From: Nemania diffusa | Taxonomy: Eukaryota; Ascomycota; Sordariomycetes; Xylariales; Xylariaceae | NCBI GenBank assembly: GCA_038501195.1 | Contig: JBBPUQ010000007.1 | Span: forward strand, 744,001-808,000 | Direction of reading: 5' to 3' | Length of the DNA: 64,000 nt | Part shown: piece by piece, positions 26,100 to 39,989 of the stretch | Layout: each line of letters opens with the position of its first letter | How positions within the stretch are numbered: the stretch's first letter is position 1 | Made by a program: the position numbers and the translations under genes | The notes under the pieces: model-generated | Databases searched by the model: none | Seen by the model: the letters and a program-made list of their open reading frames with translations, nothing else | What the model was told of the DNA's origin: nothing

Positions 26100-28620
26100 C
26101 TTTTAATTTTAGAAATTATAAACTGCTTAAAATCTGCAAAAATATTTTCTAAACTAAATTTAAAAAATATTTATTATTAAATCTAAATTAAATCTAGCAA
26201 CAAGTAAAAAATTGCTTTTTAAACGTATTATAGTTACTTTAAATATATAATAATACTATTTAAGCTAACTAATATTTCAATAATATTTTAAGCTTATATA
26301 TATAAAGCTTTAATAAAACTAATAGACTATATTTATATAGTTTATTTAAATAATATTGTTATTTTTTTTAATATAGAAAAAAAATATAAAACTTATTTTT
26401 GATTAATTTATAAATGTTTGAAGCAGTACTAGTTATTTATAAAACTATTAAAATGCGATTTTTTTAAAAAAAAAAAAAAATTTTTAAAGTTTGTTATAAA
26501 TATTAAAAATATTAAAATAAACAGCAAATAAATAAACACAATTAAAAAATAAAAAGTATTTAAATTAATATATAATATATAAATATTTTTAAGTTTTATA
26601 AATTTTTATTAAAAGTTTATTATAAAATATTTATAAATAATAGCATTTATTACAATACTATTGAAAAAAAATGCAAATATAAACTAGCTTATATTTAAAT
26701 AGACTTAAAAAGCAAAAAAAACTTTTTAAACAATTAAAAAAGCATTTATAAATATAACAATTTTATAGCATTAAAATAACCGATTGAAAATATAAGTTAA
26801 AACTAATATATCAATAAAAGCAATATTAAATATATTATTTTAGCTATATAGATTAAAATAGCAACTAATTATTTATTAATTATATAAGCTTATTAATATA
26901 GAAATAAAGTAAGCTATAAAATAACAAAAACTATTAGTTATAGTAAAAAGCTATAAATATTAAAAACAATATTTAAAAAAAGCTATATATATTTTTATAA
27001 TATAAACTAATTATATAATATTTTAAAATATAGTTGATTTTTTTATGCAGAATTTTTGCAGCTAATTAACGCAATAAATATATAAACTAGCTTAATTTAA
27101 TTTTAAAATTTAATATTAGCTAGAGGTTATTAATTTTATAAATAGTTTATTAAAAAAACTTGATTATATAGCAAATAAAATTTAATATAAAAATATAATT
27201 CTGATATTATAAAAAAAACTGCAATTAATAAATGATTTATTTATATAAGTTTAGCAAATTATAGCTGTAATATTGTATACAAAAAAAAAAACAAAAGTAT
27301 TAAAATAATTAATTCAAGTTTTTTAAAAAGTATTAGCTAAATATTATTTAATTAAATTTTTAACAACTACAGTTTAAATAATAAACTTAAATATTTATAA
27401 AAAACTATATTTTTGCTATATAATTATAAATAACTTTTAAAAAATATAAAATAAAAAATATAGTTATAAATATTTTGTTTATTAAATATATATAGCTATA
27501 ATAGCTTATATATTAATAATTATTAAATTAACTTAAATAAATATTAATTAGTTTATATTTATATTATAAAAATATAACATTAAAACTATTGTTTATAACT
27601 AATATATTTTATATTTTATAGCTAAAAAATTAGCTAAAAATAAAACAATATTTTAATTATAAGTTTTAAAAAAGTTTTATAATATAATTAAAAAACTATA
27701 AGTTAAAAACTTAAATATTATAACATTTATTAAAATTGTTTGCTAATATATTAAAACTAGAAAAAATTACTATATAAATAGTAATAAGACTTTTTTATTT
27801 AGAAATCGCTTTATATTTTTAAGCTAAGAAACTTTATTTTAGCAAATTATTTATTAATATTATAATAACTTTAAAACAGATTATATAAAAAAAAACAAAA
27901 CAACTAAATTATTTCGATAGAAATTTTATTAAAAAAAGCTAAAATAAAATATTTACAAATATATTACAAACTATTAACCATATAATAAAACTAAACAATT
28001 TAAATATAAGCTTTATAAAGAGCTATAAATGCTATTTTTATTAAACTAACTGTTTTAAAAAATTAGCTTAGATTTTATTATAAAGTTATTTTTATATATT
28101 AAAGCTGATAAAATCAAATATAATATAGTTTTAGTAATTATTGATTATTTTATAAAAATAGTACTATTTATATTTATTATAAAAACTTTTAATGCTATTA
28201 AATTAATATAAACATTATATAAATAAATAAAATGTAAATTTAGTTTACTAGAAAAAATTATAAATAATAAAAACAAACTAATTATAAGCTGTTTTTAAAA
28301 AAAATTCTATAACAAAAAAAAGATTAAGCAGCGATTATTTATCGCTTAATATTTATAAATTAACAAACAAATAAAATATATTTATTAAACTTTTAAAAAA
28401 TATTTAAAAATATATACTGTTTAAAAGTCAAATGTATAGCTTAAAATATTTCAAAAAATAAAATTTGTATATAACAATAGTATATATGTTATTATTAAGT
28501 GCTTATTTTTTGAAGCTTTATATAACTATTACTTTAAAATCATAAAATTTGTTTTAAAAAAACTATAGTTAAAAGTATAAAAAGTAAAAAAGAGACTATA
28601 GCGAATTGTAGCTGTTTAGA
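26100..28620 (+). pseudogene. B pol remnant: reverse transcriptase to integrase
   Basis: All motifs lie in one frame (coordinates divisible by three). At 26103-26340 the reading matches the RT fingers/palm block (SAKIFSKLNLKNIYY, then LFKLTN for the PFGLTNAP box). The catalytic YLDD box is seen as YLNN at 26343-26354, both aspartates turned to asparagine by G-to-A change. It is followed by FIKLLKCDF-like residues (family LF.KLSKCEF). The integrase core appears at about 28101-28400 (VLVIIDYF.K at 28128-28157; later KQRLFIA.YL....) and FVYNNS at 28464-28481. Family knowledge places RNase H between them. Numerous stops (TAA/TAG from CAA/CAG, TGA from CGA/TGG) make it non-functional. No chromodomain was recognised. 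Confidence 0.85.
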
Positions 28621-29427
28621 GAGTATTTGCTGCATAAGCAGCAAAGCTAAAAGAAAATTTAGTAAGCTTTTAAGCAATGCTTAAAAGAAAAAAAAAAATC
28701 TAAAAATGTTAAAAATTTTAGCATATAAATTAGTAAGCGATCGTAGATCGTAGAAATAACTTATAGCAAAGCAAGCTATATAGTTATATATATACAAGAT
28801 ATATTTAATACTGTTGGGCAAAACTAATATATATAAGTAGTATATTTAAAGATTAAAATATATTTTAATAATATATTAAAAGCAAAGCTTTATATTAAAG
28901 ATATTTTAAATTTAGGAGTTTTTGTTGTTGTTGTTTTTTTTAACAAATATTTCGCGATTAAAATATTGCTAGCTTTACTTTTTATTAAAAAAGTAAGTTT
29001 TAACAAAAGTTTTTTGCAATATTATAACGGGCGGTAAAAAAACAGAAAAAAATCAAAAAAAAAAAATTAAAAAAAAGAAAAAAATAAAAATAAAAACGAA
29101 AATAAAGACGTAAATAAATAATTAATTAATAAAAAGCCAAAAAAAAAAAACTAAAAAATAATTATAAAATTTATAAAATATATAAAAAAAAAAAAAAAAA
29201 TATATAAAAATATATATAAAAGTTAATTAAAATATAAAAATTAAATATTTATTTATAAAAATACAAAAGTATTTTTTATATTTATAAGCGAATATATATT
29301 TAATGTATATAATACAACTAGTAAATTTGATGCTAATTTTGTAAGTATAAAAATATATAAGTTAATAATAGTAAAGTTGACAATATTAATTAGTGTTAAA
29401 AACTAATGCTTTAAAAAGAAAAAATAG

Positions 29428-29627
29428 TATAAAAAAGTAGTTATTATTGTATTATGCTATATTATATATATAGTAAATATAAACTAAGTATTAACTAGTT
29501 AATATTTAAAAAGACATAATATATAGAATTAATTTTTAAATAAAAATAATTTACTATAACTATTTTTTAAAATCAACAATTATTTTATAAAGCGACTATA
29601 TTTATATTATATACTGCAACTTTTATA
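29428..29627 (+). repeat. 3' LTR of element B (200 bp)
   Basis: Same length as the 5' LTR and differing mainly by transitions. It ends CTTTTATA, with target duplication TAATT at 29628-29632. Confidence 0.88.
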
Positions 29628-32600
29628 TAATTATTAAAAATTTAATTAAATAATATTTAATTAATATTTTTTAAAAAATTTAAATTAATTGTTTTAATAT
29701 TTTTTTTTTTTTATATATAATATTATAGCTACAATTTGTTAAATTTATATAAATAAATTATTTATTAATTATAATTTTTTTTATAATATTAAAATTATAT
29801 TTTTATATTAAATTTTACTTGTTATAAAATTAAATCTTTTTAATAAACTATTTATAAAATTAAAAATTTTTAACTTATATTAGATTTTAAAATTAAACTA
29901 AACTAATTTATATATTTATTATATTAATTAATTATAAAAGTTTTATATAAAAAAATTAATTATATTTTAAAATATTATATAATTGATTTATATTATAAAA
30001 ATATATATAGTTTTTTTTAAATATTATTTTTAATATTTATGGCATTTTATTATAATTAATAATTTTTATTATTTTATAATTTATTTTATTTTTATATTAA
30101 TAAATTTATATAATTAATAAATAATTAATTAATATTTTAATTAATATAGCTAAAATAATATATTTAATATTACTTTTATTAATATATTAGTTTTAATTTA
30201 TATTTTTAATTAGCTATTTTAATATTATAAAATTGTTATATTTATAAATATTTTTTTAATTATTTAAAAAAAAAAATTTATTTTTTAAATTTATTTAAAT
30301 ATAAAATAATTTATATTTATATTTTGTTTTAATAATATTAAAATAAATATTATTATTTATAAATATTATTATTTATAAATATTTTGTAATAAATTTTTAA
30401 TAAAAATTTATAAAATTTAAAAATATTTATATATTATATATTAATTTAAATATTTTTTATTTTTTAATTATATTTATTTATTTATTATTTATATTAATAT
30501 TTTTAATATTTATAACAAACTTTAAAAAAAAAAAAATTTTTTTAAAAAAAATAATATTTTAATAATTTTATTAATAATTAATATTATTTTAAATATTTAT
30601 AAATTAATTAAAAATAACTTTTATATTTTTTTTTATATTAAAAAAAATAATATTATTATTTAAATAAACTATATAAATATAATTTATTAATTTTATTAAA
30701 TCTTTATATATATAAATTTAAAATATTATTAAAATATTAATTAATTTAAATAATATTTTTATATATTTAAAATAATTATAATATATTTAAATAATAATTT
30801 TTTATTTATTATTAAATTTAATTTAAATTTAATAATAAATATTTTTTAAATTTAATTTAAAAAATATTTTTATAAATTTTAAATAATTTATTATTTTTAA
30901 AATTAAAAATAAAAAATATTTATTTTTTATAATAACTTTATTTAATTTTTTATAATTTATATATAATTATATTATATTATATTTTTTAAATATAAATAAT
31001 ATAAATATTTTTATATTTATTTTTAAATATTAAATTTTTTTTAAATAATAATTTTTTATTAAATATTTTTTAAATATTTTTTGTTAAATTTTTAAAATAA
31101 AATATATAAATTTAAAAAATATATTTTTTTTTTATTAAATTAATTATATATTTTATTTTATTTAAAATTAATAATTTTTTTATATTTTATTTAAAATATA
31201 TATAATAAAAATTTTTAAAATATTATAATAAATTAATTTATTTTAATTAATTTTTATTATTAATATTTTTTAAAAAAAAAAATTTTTTAATTTTATATTT
31301 ATAAAGTTTATAATAAAAATATATTTATTTTTAATTATTATATTAATAAACTTTTTAAAGTTTATTTTTTTAAATTTTTTAAAATATTATTAATTTAATA
31401 TAATATTTAAAATAATTTTTAATTATTTTATATTTAATTTTAATAATAAAAATTTAAATATTAATTAATTATATTTAATAATAAAAAATATTTATATAAA
31501 AAAGTTATAAATATTTTTAATATTAATTATTTTTAATATTATTTTATAAATTTTTTAATAATATAAAAATTTATTATTAAAATTTAATAAAAATAAAATT
31601 TATATATTAATTAATTAAATCTTTTTTTATATTAAATTTTTATAAATAATATTTATTTATATTTTTATATTTATATTTATTATTATTTATTTTTATAACT
31701 TTTTATTATATAATTTAAAAATAATTAAAGTTTTAAATAATTTATTTATATTAAATATTTAAAATTTTTTAATTAAATTAAATTAAATATATTATTTTAT
31801 TTTAATTTATTTTTTAGTTTTTTTTAAATATTAAATTAAATAATATTAATATTTTATATCTTTTTAAAATTTTTTAATATTAATAATTAAATTTAATATA
31901 TTTTTTAATTATTTGTTATTTATATATTATAATATTTTTTTTAATAATTTTTAATTAAATATTTAAATTTATTATAATAAAAACAAAAAAATAATTTATT
32001 TATTTTTATATATTATAAGTTATTATAATTTTTATTTTATTAATAATTTTTTTATTTATATAATTGATTTTTAATTTAAATTAATTTATTAAATTAAATA
32101 TTATTAATATAGTTATATTTATTTAATATATTTTTAATATATAATTATTTAAAAATAAATTTAAATAATTTATTTATTTATTATATATTTTATTATTTTT
32201 TTATTTTATATAATATTATTATTATATTATTTAATAAAATTTATTATTAAATAAATAACTTTTTAATATTTTTTTATAATTTATATTAATAATTAAATAT
32301 TAATTTAAAATTATTATTTAATTAATTTTTATTTTTTAATTTATATATTAAAACTTATTATTTTAAAAAAAAAATTTAAAAGTTTTATTTTTATTTTAAT
32401 AAATTTTTATAAATTATATTTAAAAAATATATTTAAATAGTTTTAAATTTATATATTTTTTTTAAACAAGTTTTTAAAATTTTTTTAAAATAATTTATAT
32501 TTTTAATTTTAAATATTTTAAAATTTTATAACATAATTATTAATTTATTAAAATATTTTATAATATTTAATTTAATATTTAAATAATTTATATTAACTTA

Positions 32601-33063
32601 TTATATTTTAATTTTTATTAATTATTTGTTTTAATTATAATAATTTAGTTTTATATTTTAATTATAATAACTTTTTAATTAAACTTTTTATAATTATAAA
32701 TTAAATATTTAATATTATTTTTAATTATTAATTAAATAGTTTTTAAATTAATTAATTTAATTAATTATATATTAAATTATATATTTTAATTTATTAGTTA
32801 TATTATTTAAAATAATATTTTTTAATAAATAATTAATAAATAATAATTAATAGTTTTATAAAAATTTATTTTTATTAAAATAAAATATTTTCAAATTAAA
32901 ATATTAAATTTTATTAATTTTTTAAAAATATATTTTTATTAAAAAAACTTTTTTTTAATTTATTATAATTAATATTTAATTATATAATAGTTTATAATTT
33001 AATTTTTTTATTTTTTATTTTATTAATTACTATATTATAATATTTAATATAAAAATAAAAAAA

Positions 33064-33226
33064 TATAAAAATTATAATATATAATATAAATATAATTGTT
33101 TTATAAAATAATTATTAATTTTAAAAAATAATTATAATAAATTATTTTTATTTAAAATTTAATTTTATATACTATATTTATTATATATATAATATAATAT
33201 AATATAATAATAGTTGCTTTTTTATA
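33064..33226 (-). repeat. 5' LTR of element AC (~163 bp, internally deleted)
   Basis: Reverse complement of the B-family LTR with ~37 bases missing in the middle (the region around TTAATATTTAAA in other copies). Confidence 0.72.
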
Positions 33227-33450
33227 ATATAATATAAATAAAAAAAAACTTTGAAAAAATTATTAACTTAATTAAAAAATATAAAATTAATAAAAACTAT
33301 TATTATAAATTTTATAATAAAACTATTTAAAGTTTTAATAATTATTATTTTATAATATTTAAATAAATTTTAAAATTATAATATATTAATAATTATAATT
33401 TATATTATATTTAAATATATATTTTTTATTTTTAAATATAAAATATATAT

Positions 33451-33677
33451 AGTAAGGTCTACTATGGGTAGTGCTTGTATTTGAGTCTGTAAAAGTATGA
33501 TATAGATTAGAAGGAGTAGACCTGCAAGGTTAGGTCAAAGGAGGAGACCTAAGGGCTCCTCTCACTTATTTAATCTACCGATGTGGGGTAGTCCCAAATA
33601 GGACTAGTGCTATAGATACGTACAGAGTGGTCCTTGGAGACCCATTTTTCAAAACCTTTATACCTGTTTGTATTAAT
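33451..33677 (-). repeat. Dispersed ~227-bp repeat, copy 2 (essentially un-mutated)
   Basis: An island of normal composition in the A+T-rich block. Its reverse complement aligns over its whole length with 22088-22313 and 34704-34930, with nearly all differences being C/T or G/A and the C/G state kept here. Near one end it has complementary heptamers GGTCTAC (about 33456) and GTAGACC (about 33517), and GGAGACC near the other end. In the minus orientation a TATAAA lies near the start. No ORF of note. Class unknown. Confidence 0.8.
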
Positions 33678-34703
33678 ATATATTTATATATTAAATTATA
33701 ATATTAATTAAATAGCTTTTATTAATTAAATAAAAAGTGTTTAATAATATTATTTTTAATTATAATTAAAAGTTTATATTACAATTTTAAAAAAAAATTA
33801 TAAAAAAGTTTTAAAATAAAATTGTTTATAATTATAACATATTTTATTTAAAATAATAGTTTATTAAAAAAAAAAAAACTATAAAAATAACTATTTAATA
33901 ATATATATTTATATATTTTAAAAAAAACTAAATAAATATATTGTTTTTATTATAATAAAATTTAAATAATATAAATTTTAATTTAATTAAATTATTTATA
34001 TATAAACAATTATTTAATTTAAATAAATTAAAAAAATAATATAATTAAAAACATTTATTTTATAAAATAATATTTTTATAAAAATTTAAAATTAATTATA
34101 AATTTTATAACAATATAAATAAAATAATATTATAAAAATAAATTTAAATTAATAAAATTTATTTAAAATTTTATAATAACTATTATTTATTTAATAAATT
34201 TTTTAAAAAATATTTATAATAATAAATTAAACTATAAAAACTAAAATAAAAAATTAATTAATTAATATATAAATTAAATTTTTTAAAAAACTTTTATATA
34301 TATTTAACTATTTTTATTATATATTTATTATTTAATATAAAAAAAAAACTTATATTATTATAAAAATTTTATATTAAATTTATTTATAACAAATAAAATT
34401 TTAATAAAAAAAATAATTTATTTATAATTTAAATTATTTTAAAAAGTTAAATAAATAAATTTAAAAATAAATTAAATTATTTAATTAAATAAAAAAGCTA
34501 TAAATATAAAAATAATTAATAATAATTAAAATAATAACTTTATAATATTAAAGTATTAATTAAAAAATATTAAATTTAAAAAAAAAACATTTAATTTTTT
34601 AAATTAAAAAAACTTAAAAAAGTTAAAAATATTTAAAAAAGTAAAATTAATAAATATTTTATATAATTGTTAAAAATAACGATTTTTTTTTATATAGTAA
34701 TAT

Positions 34704-34930
34704 TTAATATAAATAAATATAAAAGTTTTAAAAAATAAATTTTTTAAAATTATTATATATATATTTTTAATATTAGTTTTATTTAAAACTATTTTATATT
34801 AATAAATTAAATAAATAAAAAAAGCTTTCAAAGTTTTTTTTTACTTTAATTTTATAAATTTATTTATATTAATTTATATTATATTTTTATAAATTTAAAT
34901 ATAAATATTATTTATAATAAATTATATTAT
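34704..34930 (+). repeat. Dispersed ~227-bp repeat, copy 3 (heavily RIP-mutated)
   Basis: Same orientation as copy 1 and matching it end to end. Almost all C and G are replaced by T and A. Confidence 0.7.
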
Positions 34931-35309
34931 AATTTTAAATATTTTATATTTTTTTATTAAATAAATTAATAATTTTTTAAAAAATTATTTTTATTTATAT
35001 TATATATTTTATATTTATTATAAAATTTAAATATATTTAAATTTATTTTATTTTAAATATAATTATATATATTTTAAATTTTATTATTATATATTTATAT
35101 TTAAAATAATATTTATTATTATATATTATATTTAAAAATTTATTAATTTGTTTTTTAAAAATATATAGTTTATATTTTTTTTGTAATTTATATTATATAA
35201 CAATTTATTAAATATAATAAATAAATAATTAAAATATAAAAAATTTATAATATTTTTGTTATTTTTATAAATAGCTTTTAAAATTTTATAATATGTAAAA
35301 TTTTAATTA

Positions 35310-36520
35310 TAATTAATTATAAAATTAAATTTAACTTTTTTATTTATAATTATTTTGAATATTATAAATTATATTTAATTAAAAACTAAAGTTTTAATAA
35401 ATTATTAAAATTTTATAATTAATTTAATATATTAAAAATAAAATTAAAACATTTAAATAAACAATATATTTATAATTTATAAATATAATTATTAAATTAT
35501 ATAAGATTTTTAATATAATTTTTAAATATTTATATATTTATATAATATAAATTATTTTTATTTAAAATATAAAATAATTAAAAAATATAATTAAAAATAT
35601 TTAAATATTAAATATAATTAAATTAAGTTTTTATATATATTAATTTATAATATATTTAATATTTATTAAAATTATTATTTATAATTTTATTTATTTAATA
35701 TTTTTAATTTTATAATTTAGTTTTTTTTTTATAATAGTTTTATATATTAAATATAATAAAAAAATAAAATATATAAAAATTTATTATTATTTAAATATTA
35801 TTTTAAAACTTTTAATTAATTTAAAAATTTAAAGTTTTAAAAAATAACTAGTTTTTTTTTAATTATAAATATATTAAAAATATTTATTTTAAAATTTAAA
35901 AGTTTTATAAAAAAATATATAATAAACAATTTTTTAAATAATAATAATATTTTTTTTTTTTAAAACAATATAAATATATTTTATAAATATTATAAATATT
36001 ATAAATATTTAATTTTAATAATAAAAAAAATTATAATATTATTAATAAAAATATAATAAAAGTTTTAATATAATTATAATTATTTATTTATAAACTTTTA
36101 AAAATGAATAAAATTTTTTTAAACATTTATTAAAATTATAATAAACTATTTTAATTTTTTAAAATTAATTCTAATAAATTTATTATAATATTTTAAATTA
36201 ATTTTAAATTAATAAAAAAATAATATAATATTAATTATTATAATATATTTTTTATTTTAAATTAATAAAATATTTTTAAATTATAATAATAAAAAATAAC
36301 TATTAAATATTATAATTTTATTTAAAGTTTATAAATTAATAATTATATAAAAATAAGCTTTTTTTTTTATATTTAAATTATAAAAAAAAAAATAAAAAAA
36401 AATAGTTTTTTTATTTATTTTATATAACTTTATTTATAAAATTAATTAAAAATAATATTTATTATTTTTTAATTTTTATTAGTTTTAAAAATTTATATTT
36501 ATTATATTTTAATAACTAAA
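35310..36520 (+). repeat. Unclassified dispersed repeat F3, copy 1
   Basis: Direct, mostly collinear match to about 62680-64000 at the window end. Anchors include the block near 35580-35635 against 63000-63055 and the block near 36060-36480 against 63600-63960. Identity is high despite the low complexity. Ends and coding content are not visible. Confidence 0.65.
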
Positions 36521-38049
36521 ATTTAAACTTAGTTTATTTTATATAATATATTTTTTTTTATTTATATTTTTAAATTTATTATTTTTTATTTTGATAATAT
36601 ATTTAAACTAATTAAATAACTTTTTAATAATATAAATATAATTTATTTTTATATTTAAATAAATTATATAATTATTTTTATTAAATTTTTTTTTATAATA
36701 ATTATAAAATATTAAAATATATTATTAATAATTTAATATATTATTTTAAATTTATAATATTATAAAAAAACTTATTATAGTTTAAAAATAATAAATTTAT
36801 ATTTTAAATTAATTATATTTTTAAAGTTATAATTAAATATAAAAAAAATAACATTTAAAATAAATTATTAATTTAACTATTTAATATAAACTTTTAAATA
36901 ATAAAACAAACTATTTTTTATTAAAAATAATATATAATATTATTTATATATATATATAATTAAATATATAAATAATATATATATAATTTATTTAAAAAAA
37001 TTTTTAATATATTTTTATATATATTAATTATACTTTTTAATTAAATTAAAAGTTTTAATATAATATTTATATATAATGTTATAATTAATTATAATAAATA
37101 TTTTAATATTTAAATTTAAATTTAAAAATAAAAAACTACATAAAAAACTAAAGTTTTTTTTTTTTTATATTATATAAACTTGATTTTTTTTTTTAATATT
37201 TATTTGAATATTTGTTATAACTATTTTTATATTTAAAGCTTTTTTTTTTTTATAAATATTTATTATTTTTATATTATAATTAAAAAAATATTTAATTTTT
37301 ATTGTTTTATTTATTTTTTTAATAATTATATTAATATAAAAACTTTTTAAATAACTGTTATTATAATTAAAAGTTTTATTATAATAATATATAATATATA
37401 TTTTATTAATATATTATTATTTTTAAAAAATTATAAATAGTTTTTAATATTTAAATTTATATATATATAAATAATTATTATAACTTTATATTAATTATTA
37501 TTATTTTTATTTAAAGTTTTTATTGTTTTAATATATTATAGCTTTTTTTAAATAGAATATATTATTTTTACTTTATTATATAATATATTTTATAATATAA
37601 AACTATATTAATTAAACTTTTTAATTATTATTATAAATTATATTAAAAATTAATTAATTAAATTTTTTAAATATAAAAATTTATTTTAATTTTTATAATT
37701 ATTTTAATAATTTATTATAAAATTGTTAATTTAATTAAAAGAATTTACTATAAAATTAAAATTAAATAAATATTTTTATTAATTAATTTTAAATTTTTTA
37801 TAAAAAAGTTAAAATAATTAATAAAATAATATATATTAATATTGTTATAATTTTTATAATTAAATTTAAACTAATTAATATTTATTTGTTTAAAATAATA
37901 TTAACATTAAAAATTAATATTAATAAAATTAAAAATATTATTTTATTTATTAAGCTATAAAGTTAAAATTTCTTTTATAAAATTAAAAAATTTTATAAAA
38001 AAAAAATTAATATATTATTTTTATTATTATTTAAATTATAATTTAATAA

Positions 38050-38194
<145 letters not shown>

Positions 38195-38430
38195 GTTTTG
38201 TTATATTAAATATAAGTCCGATTGTAAATACAAATATATATATAAAAATATACGAATTTTTTAAATATATAAAAAGTATTAGTTGTTTACTAAAGAGTTG
38301 TTTTATATAATAAAACATACTTTAGTTTTTAAATAAAACTAGCTGTTTAGTTTTTTGTAACTAATTTTTTAAATTTTTATTAATTTTTTTTACTTGATTT
38401 TTTTATTTTCGATTTAGAATTTTATTTGAA
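38195..38430 (+). repeat. Left terminal repeat of the Penelope-like element (236 bp)
   Basis: Aligns base for base with 44421-44656. Differences are transitions, and each copy keeps some C/G positions the other has lost, so both were mutated independently. Confidence 0.85.
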
Positions 38431-39989
38431 TTTATTTAATTGATAAAATTTTATTAGTAAATTTTTTAGTTATTACTATAACTTTTGCTAAATTTTTAAT
38501 TTTTCTATTTTTATTTACTGCTATTATAACAAATATAAACAAATTATATAAATGTTTAACTATATATGTTTATTTTATAACTATTAAAAAATATATTAAT
38601 GTAGTTTTTATTATATATTATAAAATTTTTAAATTTATGTTTTTTTAACTTAGTAATATATGTAATCGATATAGCTAAATTAATAAAACTTTTTAAACGA
38701 TATATTTTTATAAAAAAAATAATATATTGTTTTTGCAGCTGTTTATTATTTAAATATTTGAATTTTAATATATAAAAAATATTTAAATAATATAAAATAA
38801 AAGCTGCTTTTTGTTATAGAAAAAAAGGTTTATAACTTTAAACTTAAAGCTTTAAATTATACTTTTATATATAAAAAAAATAAGCTTAAATTTTTAAAAG
38901 ATTTTATTAATAAAAATAAAACAAACAAATTTATTAAATAAGCAGTTAAATATATATATAATAAATAAGTTGTTTTTTATAAAAAAGATAATATTGTTAT
39001 AATTAATGTTGACTTTAATGCTTTTAAGTTAAAAAACTTAGCAATAGTAATAGCTACTGCTAAAAAAGAAAAATTTAATTAGTTAAAATTAAACTATAAT
39101 AAAATAATAGAAAATTATTTATTATTAGCTAAATAAGTTATAGAAATTATTAAGTTTTATGATATAGCAGAATTATAAAAAACGCTTGTTTAATTTAAAC
39201 TTTTTAATAAAATAAAACTTTTTGAAAAAAAAAAAAAGAAATAACTTTTAAATTTATAAATAAACTTATAAATAAAAAAATAACAATAAAATTATAATAT
39301 TTAAAGTTTTTAAATATAACTTTTTATTTTATTAATAATATAAAGTTAATATTATTTAAATAATAAAAAAAAGTTAAATATTAGCTTTAAAAAAAGCAAC
39401 AAAAAACTAATGTTTAAAAAAGGTATAAAAGTAATAAAAAAAGTAACAAAATTTATACAAAAGAAAAAAAGTAAGAAATAAGCTATTTTTGAAAAAAAAT
39501 CTAATAAGATAAACTTTTTATATTTTTTGATAATATATTACAAAACTTCAAATTAACAAAATTAAATATTTTTGTTAATATATTTGTTAAAATATTTAAA
39601 ACTATAAATATAATAAAAAAAGTTTATATATTAAAAGATATATTATTATTTTTTAAAATAAAAGATAATATAAGTTTAAGCATAAAATATTTGTTATATA
39701 TAAAATTTAATTTAGTTTTTATTTTAAAAATGTAAACTGATTTTAAAAACTATATTTGCTAAAAATACATTTTTAATAAAAACAATACTAAGAATTTAAA
39801 GCTATATAATTTTAACTTTATATTTAAAGTAGATTTTAAAAAAAAACTACAACAAGTGTTATTTTATATTAAACAAAAATTAAAATAGAGATTTTTTTAC
39901 TTTTAAAAATAATTAATAGCTTATAATATTTTATTAAAAATTAAAAAAGATATAATTATAATAAAAAATGTTTGAAATTATTATATTAA

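Larger units (their letters stand above)
23741..29627 (+). mobile_element. Element B: full-length Ty3/gypsy retrotransposon, moderately RIP-mutated
   Basis: 5,887 bp with identical-length 200-bp LTRs (23741-23940 and 29428-29627) and 5-base target duplications TAATT at 23736-23740 and 29628-29632. The left LTR keeps its TG start. The right starts TA and both end TA. A purine-rich tract (AAAAAGAAAAAATAG) precedes the right LTR. RT (about 26100-26460) and integrase (about 28100-28560) remnants share one reading frame on the + strand, with the order RT before integrase. The element is nested inside AC, a decayed copy of its own family. Confidence 0.9.
19581..33226 (-). mobile_element. Element AC: full minus-strand copy of the B family, split by B and another insert
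   Basis: The 5' LTR lies at 33064-33226 and the 3' LTR at 19581-19794. Reading the minus strand, 33063 to 29633 matches B from 23941 to about 27365. The match resumes without loss at 23740 and continues to the 3' LTR. B (23741-29627) therefore sits inside AC. Subtracting B, its target duplication and the ~1.8-kb insert leaves about 5.9 kb, the length of B itself. RIP load is much heavier than in B. No clear 5-base target duplication was found at the outer ends (TTTAA versus ATATA). Confidence 0.78.
33227..38049. other. A+T-rich decayed sequence right of AC
   Basis: Apart from two copies of the ~227-bp repeat and the duplicated family at about 35310-36520, nothing was recognised. Sequence just right of AC (33227-33450) was compared with the missing 3' part of element A and did not convincingly match. 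Confidence 0.5.

Noticed and set aside
23741..33226. A terminal-inverted-repeat DNA transposon bounded by the B-family repeats at 29428 and 33226 (and at 15688 and 19794)
   Set aside because: The repeats are LTRs of oppositely oriented copies. RT and integrase motifs, the TAATT duplication and the 200-bp direct LTR pair of B fit nested retrotransposons.
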